From assembly GCF_001682385.1 (NCBI RefSeq), contig NZ_CP016210.1:4216001-4280000 (forward strand): a DNA stretch of 64,000 nucleotides. Direction: 5' to 3'. Source of the stretch: Azoarcus olearius (GTDB lineage Bacteria; Pseudomonadota; Gammaproteobacteria; Burkholderiales; Rhodocyclaceae). Position 1 is the stretch's first letter. Every line of letters starts with the position of its first letter. The translations under genes and the position numbers were made by a program. Shown in pieces: positions 1-9,129 of the stretch. The notes beneath the pieces were generated by a model. That model was not told where the DNA came from and did not search any database. It worked only from the letters and a program-made list of their open reading frames with translations.

Positions 1-120
1 CAGCACCGGCACCTCGCCGCCCGCCACCTGGTGCGTCTCGCCTCCCGGGCCACGGCCCACTTCTTCGTCGTGCAGCCGCGCACGGCCCTGTGCTTCTTCA
101 TCGTTCCCGGGTTTGCCCAT
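1..120 (-). CDS. Start of a possible large-subunit catalase (partial)
   Basis: The first 40 codons of a minus-strand gene that runs off the left edge. The ATG has a strong ribosome binding site (AGGAGACGGAG) directly upstream. The visible peptide is hydrophilic and Gly/Glu-rich and contains GETHQVAGG near its end. That resembles the flexible N-terminal extension of clade-2 (KatE-like) catalases just before their conserved domain, but no catalytic residue lies inside the window. The gene is fairly certain from start and codon use; the catalase identity is a guess. It is divergent from the downstream deaminase. Confidence 0.45.
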   Translation of the reverse strand, partial: MGKPGNDEEAQGRARLHDEEVGRGPGGETHQVAGGEVPVL

Positions 121-274
121 CTCCGTCTCCTGTCGTCCGGTGGCCACCGCGCCCTGGCGCGCGCCTCGCAAAGCGGCGCTCCTGCAACCGGTGTTCCTGT
201 CGCACAGCGGTTTGCGCGCCGCCGCGCGGCGGGTTAAAAACCCCCAGGCGCTGCACATCCTGTCCGGAGTTCCC

Positions 275-1561
275 ATGCTCGATCTCGTGCTACGCAACTG
301 CACCCTGTCCGACGGCCGCCAAGGTCTCGACATCGGCATCGCCGGTGGCCGCATCGTCGCCGTCGAGCCGGCCCTCTCCGCCAATGCGGCCCAGACCCTG
401 GACGCCGCAGGCCAGCTCGTCAGCCCGCCCTTCGTCGACGCCCACTTCCACATGGACGCCACCCTGTCCTACGGCCTGCCGCGGGTGAATGCCTCCGGCA
501 CCCTGCTCGAAGGCATCGCGCTGTGGGGCGAACTCAAGCCCCAGCTCACGCAGGAGGCGCTGGTGGAGCGCGCGCTCGCCTACTGCGACTGGGCGGTGGC
601 CAAGGGCCTGCTGGCGATCCGCAGCCATGTCGACGTGTGCGATCCGCGGCTGTTGGCGGTGGAGGCGCTGCTGCACGTGAAGGAGACGGTGAAGCCCTGG
701 CTGGACCTGCAGCTGGTCGCCTTCCCGCAGGACGGCGTGCTGCGCAGCCCCGGCGCGCTTGCCAACCTGGAGCGCGCGCTGGAGATGGGCGTGGAGGTGG
801 TCGGCGGCATCCCGCACTTCGAGCGCACCATGGCCGACGGCGCCGAATCGGTGCGCATCCTGTGCGAACTCGCCGCCCGCCGCGGGCTGCGGGTGGACAT
901 GCACTGCGACGAATCCGACGACCCGCACTCGCGCCACATCGAGACGCTGGCCTTTCACGCCCAGCGCCTGGGGCTGCAGGGCCGCGTCACCGGCTCGCAC
1001 CTCACCTCCATGCACTCGATGGACAACTACTACGTCTCCAAGCTGCTGCCGCTGATGGCGGAAGCCGGCGTCGCCGCCGTCGCCAACCCGCTGATCAACA
1101 TCACGCTGCAGGGCCGCCACGACAGCTACCCCAAGCGCCGCGGCATGACGCGGGTGCCCGAACTGCTCGCCGCCGGCATTCCGGTCGCGTTCGGTCACGA
1201 CTGCGTGATGGACCCCTGGTACAGCCTGGGCAGCGGCGACATGCTGGAAGTGGCGCACATGGGCCTGCATGTGGCGCAGATGACCGGACAGGCGGCGATG
1301 CACGCCTGCTTCCGCGCCGTCACCGAAACCCCTGCAGCCATCCTCGGCCTGGAAGGCTACGGCCTGACGCCGGGCTGCCGCGCCGACCTGGTACTGCTGC
1401 AGGCGCGCGACCCGATCGAGGCGATCCGGCTGCGCGCCACCCGCCTGGCGGTGGTGCGCGGCGGGCGCGTCGTCGCACGCACGCCGGCGGCGGTGGCCAC
1501 GCTGGACCTGCCCGGGCGGCCGTCGACGACCACTTGGCAGCTGCCGCCACGCAGCGATTGA
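275..1561 (+). CDS. codA: Cytosine deaminase (amidohydrolase family)
   Basis: A 428-residue amidohydrolase that would convert cytosine to uracil and ammonia in pyrimidine salvage. Length and sequence follow E. coli CodA (427 residues). Metal ligands are visible as HFH (residues 57-59), the HCDE block (H210, catalytic E213) and GHD (D309), and the NPLxNIxLQGR stretch near 271-281 is typical of the cytosine deaminase branch. The ATG at 275 was chosen because the barrel-preceding beta domain starts there and CCGGAG lies 6 bases upstream; an earlier in-frame start would add unrelated Arg-rich sequence. No codB permease is adjacent. Related amidohydrolases act on other ring amides, so the substrate is inferred. 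Confidence 0.85.
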   Translation: MLDLVLRNCTLSDGRQGLDIGIAGGRIVAVEPALSANAAQTLDAAGQLVSPPFVDAHFHMDATLSYGLPRVNASGTLLEGIALWGELKPQLTQEALVERALAYCDWAVAKGLLAIRSHVDVCDPRLLAVEALLHVKETVKPWLDLQLVAFPQDGVLRSPGALANLERALEMGVEVVGGIPHFERTMADGAESVRILCELAARRGLRVDMHCDESDDPHSRHIETLAFHAQRLGLQGRVTGSHLTSMHSMDNYYVSKLLPLMAEAGVAAVANPLINITLQGRHDSYPKRRGMTRVPELLAAGIPVAFGHDCVMDPWYSLGSGDMLEVAHMGLHVAQMTGQAAMHACFRAVTETPAAILGLEGYGLTPGCRADLVLLQARDPIEAIRLRATRLAVVRGGRVVARTPAAVATLDLPGRPSTTTWQLPPRSD

Positions 1562-1569
1562 GCGGGCGG

Positions 1570-1622
1570 AAACCCCGGCGCCGCCAGTTTGATTGCCGGC
1601 TCGGCAGGCGGGCGCCGGGTTT
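1570..1622 (+). terminator. Imperfect hairpin after codA
   Basis: AAACCC-(C)-GGCGCC at 1570-1582 can pair with GGCGCCGGGTTT at 1611-1622, with one bulged C and a long loop that contains its own small stem. It follows the deaminase stop by 8 bases. There is no long T-run, so termination is only likely. Confidence 0.35.
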
Positions 1623-1734
1623 GCTGCGCTTCCGTCAGCGCCGCGTTGTCCGCAGCGGGCGCGGTGCTGGACTAACCTGAACCGGGGACAGGGCGCGCGC
1701 CCGACTCCGACCTTCATCGCACAGGGAGAAACGC

Positions 1735-2229
1735 ATGAGCCTCATCTCGTTCATCAAGGAAGCCGGTGAAAAGCTCTTCGGGACCGGCGAAGCCAAGGCG
1801 CAGGACGCCAGCCCGGCGGACGGCGACAAGGTCGCCGCGGCCAATACCAAGGCCGCCGACGCGATCAAGCACTACATCTCGACGCTGCAACTGGCGCCGC
1901 CCGATCTGACGGTGAGCTTCGACGGCGCCTCCGGCACCGTCACCGTGGCCGGCACCGCGCCCGACCAGGCCAGCCGAGAGCGCATCGTGCTGGCGGCCGG
2001 CAACGTGCAGGGGGTGAACCAGGTGGACGACAAGCTCACCGTCAGCCAGAGCGAGCCGGCGGCCACCTTCTACACCGTGGCACGCGGCGACACGCTGTCG
2101 GCGATCTCCAAGAAGCACTACGGCGATGCCAACAAGTACCAGAAGATCTTCGAGGCCAACCGGCCGATGCTCTCCCATCCGGACAAGATCTACCCGGGCC
2201 AGGTGTTGCGCATCCCGCCCGCGGCCTGA
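1735..2229 (+). CDS. kbp: Potassium-binding BON-LysM protein Kbp (YgaU)
   Basis: A 164-residue soluble protein with the E. coli Kbp (YgaU) architecture: a short N-terminal helix of the type SLISFIKEAGEKLFG, a BON domain (about residues 40-105, with the VxGxA and VNQVDDKL turns) and a C-terminal LysM domain (about 110-162, with YTVARGDTLSAIS and YPGQVLRIP). In E. coli the protein binds K+ and helps growth under osmotic stress. There is no signal peptide. GGGAGAA before the ATG serves as ribosome binding site. It appears monocistronic, with a strong hairpin downstream. Confidence 0.92.
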   Translation: MSLISFIKEAGEKLFGTGEAKAQDASPADGDKVAAANTKAADAIKHYISTLQLAPPDLTVSFDGASGTVTVAGTAPDQASRERIVLAAGNVQGVNQVDDKLTVSQSEPAATFYTVARGDTLSAISKKHYGDANKYQKIFEANRPMLSHPDKIYPGQVLRIPPAA

Positions 2230-2238
2230 CGGCGCGGC

Positions 2239-2277
2239 GCCGCGATTCCCCTGCGCATATGCGGCGGGAATCGCGGC
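2239..2277 (+). terminator. Strong hairpin after kbp
   Basis: A perfect 12-bp stem, GCCGCGATTCCC (2239-2250) with GGGAATCGCGGC (2266-2277). The 15-base loop contains a nested palindrome, CGCATATGCG. It is followed by TTGTAGG, so the U-tract is poor, but position and stability suggest a terminator for kbp. Confidence 0.55.
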
Positions 2278-2349
2278 TTGTAGGCCGCGGTTGCGGGCGC
2301 TAACCTTGACCCCCTTCCCGACCCCATCCCGACCCCACCCCGACCCGCC

Positions 2350-2772
2350 ATGGCCCGCATCAAGATCGAGCTGCCCGACCACTTCGCCTTTTCCACCGCG
2401 CTGCCGATCTACCTCAGTCAGATCAACTATGGCGGCCACCTCGACAACGCGCTGCTGCTCACGCTGGTCAGCGAGGCGCGGTCGCGCTACTTCCAGTCGC
2501 TCGGCTACACCGAGCTGGATGTCGAAGGGCTGGGCATCGTGCTCGCCGACGCCGCCGTGCAGTACCGCTCGGAAGCCTTCCATGGCGAAACCATGGTGGT
2601 CGACATGGCCGCGGAGGATTTCAACCGCTACGGCTGCGACCTGATCTGGCGCATGTGCGACCAGGCCAGTGGCCGCGAGGTGGCGCGCGGCAAGAGCGGC
2701 ATCGTGTTCTTCGACTACGGCAAGCGCGCGATCGCCGAGGTGCCGGCGGCCTTTCGCGCCCGCTTCAGCTAA
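2350..2772 (+). CDS. Acyl-CoA thioesterase-like hotdog protein
   Basis: 140 residues with hotdog-fold (4HBT-like) features. The N-terminal region has an INYGGHLDNALLL segment, where other thioesterases have their catalytic Asp/His region, followed by a central helix (ARSRYFQSLGY) and later strands ending in RGKSGIVFFDY. Such enzymes hydrolyse acyl-CoA thioesters; the acyl group is not predictable here. Start ATG at 2350; no strong ribosome binding site is visible. It is followed after 71 bases by a flavoprotein with its own -10-like TACAAT (2799-2804), so the two are probably separate units. Confidence 0.75.
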   Translation: MARIKIELPDHFAFSTALPIYLSQINYGGHLDNALLLTLVSEARSRYFQSLGYTELDVEGLGIVLADAAVQYRSEAFHGETMVVDMAAEDFNRYGCDLIWRMCDQASGREVARGKSGIVFFDYGKRAIAEVPAAFRARFS

Positions 2773-2843
2773 GCGGGCGCGCGGCGGCCGCGCCGCCGTA
2801 CAATGCCGCCCCCTCCCGCATTGCCCGACAGGATGACCTTTCC

Positions 2844-4127
2844 ATGGCCGATCACCCGAGCCCGACCGCCGCGCGTGTCAGCGTCATCGGCGGCGGCCCC
2901 GCCGGCCTGATCGCCGCCGAGGTGCTGGCCGCCGCCGGCGCCGAGGTCACCGTCCATGAGGCCATGCCCTCGGTCGGGCGCAAGTTCCTGCTCGCCGGCC
3001 GCGGCGGACTCAACCTCACCCATTCCGAGCCAACCGAGGCCTTTCTCGGCCGTTACGGCCAGCGCCGCGACACGCTCGCGCCGCTGCTCGCCGAGTTTGG
3101 CGCCGACGCGCTGCGGGCATGGGCCGATGCGCTCGGCGCGCAGACCTTCGTCGGCAGCTCCGGCCGCGTCTTTCCGGCCGAGATGAAGGCGGCGCCGCTG
3201 CTGCGCGCGTGGCTGGCGCGGCTGCGCGCGGCCGGCGTGCGCTTCGCGGTGCGCGAGCGCTGGCTGGGCTGGGCGGAAGACGGCGCGCTGCGCTTTCGCA
3301 ACCCCGAAGGCGAACACCGTGTGAAGGCCGACGCGGTGGTGCTGGCGCTGGGCGGCGGCAGCTGGGCGAAGTTCGGCGCCGACGGCGCCTGGGTCGGCCT
3401 GCTGCGCGACGCGGGCGTCGCCGTGGCCGAGCTGCGCCCCGCCAACTGCGGCTTCGAGGTCGGCGCCCGCGGCGCCGAGGGCCAAGGCTGGAGCCCGCAT
3501 TTCCGCGAACGTTATGCCGGCGAACCGCTGAAAGCGGTGCACCTGGCCTTCACCGCGGCCGACGGCAGCCGCCACGAGCGCGCGGGCGAATTCGTCATCA
3601 GCGCCGAGGGGGTCGAAGGCAGCCTGATCTACGCGCTGTCCGCTCCGCTGCGCGACACCATCGCCGCGCGCGGCGAGGCCACAGTCCATCTCGATCTCGC
3701 CCCCGGCCGCAGCCTGGAGCGGCTGCGCACCGAACTCGCGCGGCCGCGCGGCCACCGCTCGATGGCGAGCCATCTGCAGGGCCAGGCGGGAATCAAGGGG
3801 TTGAAGGCGGGGCTGCTGCGCGAGCTGGCGACGGCGGAGGACTTCGCCGATCCGGCGCGGCTCGCCGCGGCGATCAAGGCGCTGCCGCTGCGCCTGGTGG
3901 CGACGCGGCCGCTGGACGAGGCGATCAGCGTCGCCGGCGGGGTGGAATTCGGCGCGCTCAACGACGGCCTGATGCTGAAATCACACCCCGGCGTGTTCTG
4001 CGCCGGGGAAATGCTGGACTGGGAGGCGCCGACCGGCGGCTACCTGCTCACCGCCTGCTTCGCCACCGGCTACCGCGCCGGCCACGCCGCGGCAGCCTGG
4101 CTGGCGGACCGTCGCCCCCCCGCCTGA
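2844..4127 (+). CDS. BaiN/YhiN-type FAD-dependent oxidoreductase
   Basis: 427-residue flavoprotein of the HI0933/YhiN family. It opens with a Rossmann FAD motif (VIGGGPAGLIAAE, about residues 13-25), the family-typical GRKFLLAGRGGLNLTHSE block follows (about 47-64), and a C-terminal FAD contact GEMLDWEAPTGGYLL lies near 390-404. The biological substrate of these proteins is unsettled; a gut homologue (BaiN) acts on bile acids, which is unlikely here. The ATG at 2844 places the Rossmann motif at the usual distance from the N-terminus; a TACAAT -10-like element 45 bases upstream supports transcription from its own promoter. Confidence 0.85.
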   Translation: MADHPSPTAARVSVIGGGPAGLIAAEVLAAAGAEVTVHEAMPSVGRKFLLAGRGGLNLTHSEPTEAFLGRYGQRRDTLAPLLAEFGADALRAWADALGAQTFVGSSGRVFPAEMKAAPLLRAWLARLRAAGVRFAVRERWLGWAEDGALRFRNPEGEHRVKADAVVLALGGGSWAKFGADGAWVGLLRDAGVAVAELRPANCGFEVGARGAEGQGWSPHFRERYAGEPLKAVHLAFTAADGSRHERAGEFVISAEGVEGSLIYALSAPLRDTIAARGEATVHLDLAPGRSLERLRTELARPRGHRSMASHLQGQAGIKGLKAGLLRELATAEDFADPARLAAAIKALPLRLVATRPLDEAISVAGGVEFGALNDGLMLKSHPGVFCAGEMLDWEAPTGGYLLTACFATGYRAGHAAAAWLADRRPPA

Positions 4128-4134
4128 ATCCGCT

Positions 4135-5313
4135 TCAGCCGTTGCAGCTGACCGCGCGGAATTCGACCCGGCGGTCGAGCGAGTCGCGCACGTCGTCGGT
4201 GCCGGACCCGACGATGTTCTGCGACGAACCCTTGCCGTCGATGCGCAGCGCGGTCGACAGCGCCGGCACTTCGCGCAGCAGCAGGTCGCGCATCACCCGC
4301 GCGCGCGCCAGCGACAGCCGCGCGTTGACGTTTTCCGCCCCGGTGCGACTGGTATGGCCAACGATGGTGAGGCAGTAGCCGCCGGCCTGGGTTTCGCGCG
4401 CGATCTGGCGGATCCACATCGGATACGCCCCGCTCACGCGCTGGTCGCGCCAGAAATCCGTGCTGCCCGGGTTGAACAGGATGCGCACCGCGAGGTTGTC
4501 GGTCGCCAGCCCGAGCGCGACGATGCGCCCGAAGGCCTGTTCCGCCGCTTCATGCCGGCCGAGCTGGACGTTGGCGAGGTAGATGCCGTTGAACACGCGC
4601 AGCTGCGCGCCGTCCGGGCGGCTGGCGGCCTCGGTGTAGTAGGTCAGCGCCTTCTCCCATTGCTCCGCGTTGTAGGCCTCCAGCGCCTCGGCAAGCACCG
4701 CGGCGGTGGACACCGAGCCGAGGTAGACCGGGTCGGCATTGCCGCCCGCCGGGGTTTCGGCGGTCTTCAGGTAGCCCTCGGTGACACGGTCCTTCACCAT
4801 CGACGGGCTTTCGGCGAAGAAGCGCGTCGGCGTCTGGTCCACCGCGGCGCGCTGCACCGGCACGGCCGATTGCGCGATCACCAGGCCGACGCGGCGGTCG
4901 GTCAGCGAGGAGGTGAGCACGTAGCCGCGATTGGCGGTGCGCTTGATCGAACCGGTGATCAGGTATTCGGCCTTGCTGACCTCCTCGCCGCGGAAGGGCA
5001 GCACCTTCAGGTGCGACTTGCGCGTGCTGAGCTGGGCCAGCAGCAGTTCCTCGGCCTTCTTCGCGGTCACCGTCTGCTGCCCGGTCTCGCCGTCGAGGAA
5101 GGGGTCGATCGCGACCTGGCGCGCAACCAGGCGGTCGAGGATGGACGGTCCGGCCTGGCGCACGAGTTCATCGACCACGACCGTGACCGCCGATTCGAGA
5201 TCGAGGTCTTCCGTCACTTCGCGCGGCGGCGCGGTCTTGCACGCCGACAGGACCGCGACGAAGGATGCGAGCAGCAGCACTGCCCGCCAGTTGCGCCAGG
5301 ATTCAATCACCAC
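4135..5313 (-). CDS. OmpA-domain lipoprotein linked to a Ser/Thr kinase
   Basis: 392 residues starting at GTG. A lipobox (LSAC, C25) ends the signal peptide, so the mature protein is a lipoprotein. The middle (about 35-190) resembles the FlgO/curli-assembly type domain (an ITGSIKR block and an Asp/Arg-rich turn). Residues 205-270 look like TPR-type helices (ALEAYNAEQWEKALTYY). The C-terminus (about 280-390) is an OmpA/MotB peptidoglycan-binding domain with GHTSRTG and NxxLSLARA motifs. Its start overlaps the end of the kinase gene by 11 bases, which indicates co-translation and a shared role at the envelope. The function is unknown. Confidence 0.8.
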   Translation of the reverse strand: MVIESWRNWRAVLLLASFVAVLSACKTAPPREVTEDLDLESAVTVVVDELVRQAGPSILDRLVARQVAIDPFLDGETGQQTVTAKKAEELLLAQLSTRKSHLKVLPFRGEEVSKAEYLITGSIKRTANRGYVLTSSLTDRRVGLVIAQSAVPVQRAAVDQTPTRFFAESPSMVKDRVTEGYLKTAETPAGGNADPVYLGSVSTAAVLAEALEAYNAEQWEKALTYYTEAASRPDGAQLRVFNGIYLANVQLGRHEAAEQAFGRIVALGLATDNLAVRILFNPGSTDFWRDQRVSGAYPMWIRQIARETQAGGYCLTIVGHTSRTGAENVNARLSLARARVMRDLLLREVPALSTALRIDGKGSSQNIVGSGTDDVRDSLDRRVEFRAVSCNG

Positions 5314-6799
5314 AGTTCGCCCTCAGGTAGCTCAGGTCCGCCTCGGCCAGACGTTCGCCGAGACTCAGTTGCTGGATCAGTCGTGCGCAGCGCCCGTCTT
5401 GGCGAGGCGCCGCGGCCTTGGCCACCGGCTGCGGGGCCGGGGCCGGTGTGCTGCGTTCTGCGCGGACCGGCTTGGCCGGCTCGCTGCGCACCGCGCGCTC
5501 CGGCGCGGGCCGGGCCGCCACCGCGGGGCTGGGCCCTGCGGCAGGCGCCGGGGCATCGGCCGCCACCGGCGCAGGCGGCGGCGCGCGCTCCACCACGACC
5601 GGGGCGGACTCGGCGGGCGCCGCGTCGGGCTGCGCTGCGGGGAGCGGCGCCGGGATGGCCACGGTGTCGGTAGCGGGCGGCACCGCCGGGGCTGGAGTGG
5701 AGGCAGGCACCGGGGCCGGCGGAACCGGGGCCGCGGTCTGCTGCGGGGCGGTGGGCTCGCCCGCGGGGCGGAGGGCCAGCCACGCGACCGCGCCGACGAT
5801 CAACACCAGCACCAGACCGGCGCCAGCCAGCAGCGGCGCCAGAGCGCGCTTCGGCGCGGTCACGGGCGCGGGTGGCGTCGGCGCAGGGCTGACCGCGCGC
5901 GTGCCGCCCAGCGTGGCGGCCACGGCGGCCTTCGCGGCGGGCGGCAGGTTGGGCAGGTCGAGCAGCACGGTGCGGTCGCTGTCGGCGCCGGCGGCAAGCA
6001 GGTGTTCCAGTTCGCTGCGGAAGGCTTCCGCGTGCTGGAAGCGGTCGGCCGGATCCTTGGCGAGCGCACGCAGGATCACCGCCTCCAGGCCCGGCGGCAG
6101 CCCGCTCACCAGGCCGGACGGCGGCGGCGGCGGGAGTTCGATGTGGGCGCGCATCAGCTCGAACTCGCTCGGGCTGTCGAAGGGCGCGCGCCCGGTCAGC
6201 AGTTCGTACAGCACCACCGCCATCGAATAGAGATCGGAACGCGCGTCGATGTCGCCGCCACGCGCCTGCTCGGGCGACACATAGAGCAGCGTGCCAACCA
6301 CGCAGCCGGTGCGCGTCAGGCCGACCTTCTCAAGGATGCGGGCGATGCCGAAGTCCATCAGCTTGAGCGTGCCGTCGGCGGTGACGATCATGTTCGACGG
6401 CTTGATGTCGCGGTGCACGACACCGGCGTGGTGGGCGTGCTCCAGCCCGTACAGGGCTTGCACCACCAGCGCCACCGCCTCGCGCCACGGCAGCGCACCG
6501 CGGCGGCGGGCCAGGCGGTTGAGCGGCTCGCCATCGACGAACTCCATCACCATGTAGTACTGCCCGTCTTCTGCAAAGAAGCTGAAGACGTTGGCGATGT
6601 TCTGATGCTGCAGGCGCGCGAGCGCGATCGCCTCGGTGCGGAAGCGTTCGACGACCTCGGGGTAGCAGGCCAGCTCGGGCCGCAGCGACTTGATCGCCAC
6701 GTCGCGCTCGAGCATCAGGTCGCGACCGCGGAACACGTTGCCCATGCCGCCTTCGCCGACCTTGGCGAGTATCTTGAAGTTACCGATGACCTCTTTCAT
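5303..6799 (-). CDS. Membrane Ser/Thr protein kinase (PknB type)
   Basis: 498 residues. The Hanks-type kinase domain (about 5-270) has GEGGMG in the glycine loop (15-20), catalytic Lys37, HRDIKPSN (129-136) and DFG (149-151). A single transmembrane helix (about 322-344) is followed by an Ala/Pro-rich linker to about residue 460 and a short C-terminal domain with one Cys pair. The topology therefore has a cytoplasmic kinase and a periplasmic tail. The ATG at 6799 puts the kinase domain at the N-terminus; an upstream in-frame ATG at 6856 would add 19 Arg-rich residues and cannot be excluded. The gene overlaps the downstream OmpA-type lipoprotein. Confidence 0.88.
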   Translation of the reverse strand: MKEVIGNFKILAKVGEGGMGNVFRGRDLMLERDVAIKSLRPELACYPEVVERFRTEAIALARLQHQNIANVFSFFAEDGQYYMVMEFVDGEPLNRLARRRGALPWREAVALVVQALYGLEHAHHAGVVHRDIKPSNMIVTADGTLKLMDFGIARILEKVGLTRTGCVVGTLLYVSPEQARGGDIDARSDLYSMAVVLYELLTGRAPFDSPSEFELMRAHIELPPPPPSGLVSGLPPGLEAVILRALAKDPADRFQHAEAFRSELEHLLAAGADSDRTVLLDLPNLPPAAKAAVAATLGGTRAVSPAPTPPAPVTAPKRALAPLLAGAGLVLVLIVGAVAWLALRPAGEPTAPQQTAAPVPPAPVPASTPAPAVPPATDTVAIPAPLPAAQPDAAPAESAPVVVERAPPPAPVAADAPAPAAGPSPAVAARPAPERAVRSEPAKPVRAERSTPAPAPQPVAKAAAPRQDGRCARLIQQLSLGERLAEADLSYLRANCGD

Positions 6800-7030
6800 G
6801 CCCGGCTCGAACCGCTCCCCTGCCTTTATCGGATGCGCCCGCCGGGCGCCCGCCACAAGCGGGCAACTTATAGCGGATTTGCCCTGCCTTGACCACCGGG
6901 AGACCTGCGAATGTCATGGTCACCGTGGCGAATTTCCGCCTCGACCGCCGACAGCCGTGCGTAACGGCCGGCCGGGCTGCCGTGAAGCACCGTTGCGCCC
7001 GCGTAGAATGCGGTTTTGTCCGCCGTGCCG

Positions 7031-8419
7031 ATGATGTCCCGTCCTCCTGCCGCAGTCCGCCGCCCGCCCGAGCTTCTCGCCCCGGCCGGCTCGCTCGAAA
7101 TGATGCGCACCGCGTTCGCCTTCGGCGCCGACGCGGTGTATGCCGGCCAGCCGCGCTACTCGCTGCGGGTGCGCAACAACAGCTTCGGCAAGCTGGAGGC
7201 GCTCGCCGCCGGCATCGACGAGGCACACGCCGCCGGCAAGGCCTTCTACTTGGTCGCCAACATCTACCCGCACAACGCCAAGGTCCGCACCTTCGCCGAG
7301 GACATGGCGCCGGTGATCGCGATGCGGCCGGACGCGCTGATCATGGCCGACCCCGGGCTGATGATGATGGTGCGCGAACGCTGGCCGGAGATGGACATCC
7401 ACCTGTCGGTGCAGGCCAACACCACCAACTACGCCTCGGTGCGCTTCTGGCAGTCGGTGGGGGTCAAGCGCATCATCCTGTCGCGCGAGCTGTCGCTCGA
7501 CGAAGTCGCGGAAATCCGCGACGCTTGCCCCGAGATGGAGCTGGAAGTCTTCGTGCACGGCGCGCTGTGCATCGCCTATTCGGGCCGCTGCCTGCTGTCC
7601 GGCTACTTCAACCACCGCGACCCCAACCAGGGCACCTGCACCAACTCCTGCCGCTGGGACTACAAGCTGCACGCCACCGCGGAAGACGCCGCCGGCGACG
7701 TGCACGCCTGCGGCCAGACGCCCATCGGCAACCCGACCGATTTCGGCACCGTCGGCACCGCGCTCGGCGGCGGCGCGCGCCACGGCGAGGGCAGCAAGGT
7801 GTGGCTGCTGGAGGAAGGCACGCGGCCGGGCGAACTGATGCCGATCGAGGAAGACGAGCACGGCACCTACATCCTCAACTCGCGCGACTTGCGCGCGGTC
7901 GAGCATGTGCAGCGGTTGGTCGAGATCGGCGTCGATTCGCTGAAGATCGAAGGCCGCACCAAGAGCCCCTACTACGTCGCCCGCACCAGCCAGGGCTACC
8001 GCCGCGCGATCGACGACGCGGCGGCCGGCCGCCCGTTCGACCTCGCGCTGCTCGGTGAGCTGGAAGGGCTGGCCAACCGGGGCTATACCGACGGCTTTTA
8101 CCAGCGCCATCACACGCCCGAGCATCAGAACTACCTGCGCGGCCATTCGGAATCCGGCCGCAGCCTGCTGGTGGGGGAAGTGATCGGCTTTGACGCGGCC
8201 CGCGGACTGGCTGAAGTGGAGGTGAAGAACGCGTTCGGCGTCGGCGACCGGCTCGAATTCATCCAGCCGGGCGGCAATCACGTGGCGGTCGCGACCCGCA
8301 TCGAGCAGGCCGACAGCACCCCGGTGGAGCGGGTGCCGGGCAGCGGGCGGCGCGTGTGGCTGCCGTTGCCGGCCGCTGCCCGCGCCGACGCGCCCTGCTA
8401 CATCGCGCGCTTCATCTAG
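7031..8419 (+). CDS. trhP: U32-family protein, TrhP/YegQ-like (tRNA hydroxylation)
   Basis: 462-residue U32 peptidase-family protein. Visible family marks are ELLAPAGS near the N-terminus, the E-x-F-x-HGALCIAYSGRC signature near residues 175-191, and the cysteine-containing GTCTNSCRW segment near 205-213 that would hold an iron-sulfur cluster. In E. coli TrhP (YegQ) makes 5-hydroxyuridine at tRNA position 34, using prephenate; the length (453 residues in E. coli) fits. The start is ATG 7031 or the adjoining 7034. A -10-like TAGAAT lies about 20 bases upstream of the start. The stop overlaps the stop of the convergent gene by 4 bases. Confidence 0.85.
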   Translation: MMSRPPAAVRRPPELLAPAGSLEMMRTAFAFGADAVYAGQPRYSLRVRNNSFGKLEALAAGIDEAHAAGKAFYLVANIYPHNAKVRTFAEDMAPVIAMRPDALIMADPGLMMMVRERWPEMDIHLSVQANTTNYASVRFWQSVGVKRIILSRELSLDEVAEIRDACPEMELEVFVHGALCIAYSGRCLLSGYFNHRDPNQGTCTNSCRWDYKLHATAEDAAGDVHACGQTPIGNPTDFGTVGTALGGGARHGEGSKVWLLEEGTRPGELMPIEEDEHGTYILNSRDLRAVEHVQRLVEIGVDSLKIEGRTKSPYYVARTSQGYRRAIDDAAAGRPFDLALLGELEGLANRGYTDGFYQRHHTPEHQNYLRGHSESGRSLLVGEVIGFDAARGLAEVEVKNAFGVGDRLEFIQPGGNHVAVATRIEQADSTPVERVPGSGRRVWLPLPAAARADAPCYIARFI

Positions 8420-9006
8420 TAACGCGGCGGCTCCAGCGGGCGCTGCGTGGCCGGCGGTGGCAGGCTGTCGGGCCGCGCCAGCGTGCGCGGCAGGCGCCAG
8501 TCGTTCCACGCCACCATGCCGAGAAACACGGCCAGTCCGCCCACCAGCGCCAGCAGCGCCGACGGCAGCGCCAGCACCACCACGGCAACATGGATGGAGC
8601 GGTCGAGCATCGCCTGCTCGGGTGCCGCCGGGTTGACCCACGCGACCAGCGGCTCGCTTTCCCGTACTTCGCTCAGCCGGCGCGCGACCGCCGCCGGGGT
8701 ATTCAGACCGTGATGGAGATCGGTGCGCCGACCGACGTAATCGGCGCCGCCGTAGCTGTACTGGTAGCTGACCCGGATCGCCGGCAAGGGACGGATACGC
8801 ATGGGCGCGGCGGGTTCGGCCCGGACCCATTCCAGCCTGGCCTCCACCGGCAGCCACTGACGGCTGCGCATCGCATCGACCATCGGCAGCACGCCGAAGC
8901 TGACGACCCCGAGCACCCCGGCCACCAGCAAGCTGACGCCCACCAGCGGCACGGCGGCGCGCAGGAGCGCTTCGAGCAGGTACTGCCTGAGTGACGGGCC
9001 ACGCAT
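8416..9006 (-). CDS. DUF3592-type membrane protein
   Basis: 196 residues with two predicted transmembrane segments (about 16-40 and 140-165) flanking an extracytoplasmic beta-rich domain. That domain contains SYQYSYGGADYVGRR and VWVNP-like (LVAWVNPAAPEQ) stretches, which are characteristic of DUF3592 proteins. The function of the family is not established. It is convergent with the trhP-like gene, sharing the CTAG bases at the stops, and divergent from the downstream diguanylate cyclase. Confidence 0.75.
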   Translation of the reverse strand: MRGPSLRQYLLEALLRAAVPLVGVSLLVAGVLGVVSFGVLPMVDAMRSRQWLPVEARLEWVRAEPAAPMRIRPLPAIRVSYQYSYGGADYVGRRTDLHHGLNTPAAVARRLSEVRESEPLVAWVNPAAPEQAMLDRSIHVAVVVLALPSALLALVGGLAVFLGMVAWNDWRLPRTLARPDSLPPPATQRPLEPPRY

Positions 9007-9129
9007 CGCGAATCCTGCAGGACGTTTGTTTCCATTCTATGCGTAGCGGGAGCCGGCCGAGAAGCCGGCGCCCTGTTACAAGTCGCGACGCGTGGCACAA
9101 TGCGCCTCTTTCCCGCACGGTTTTCCGCG

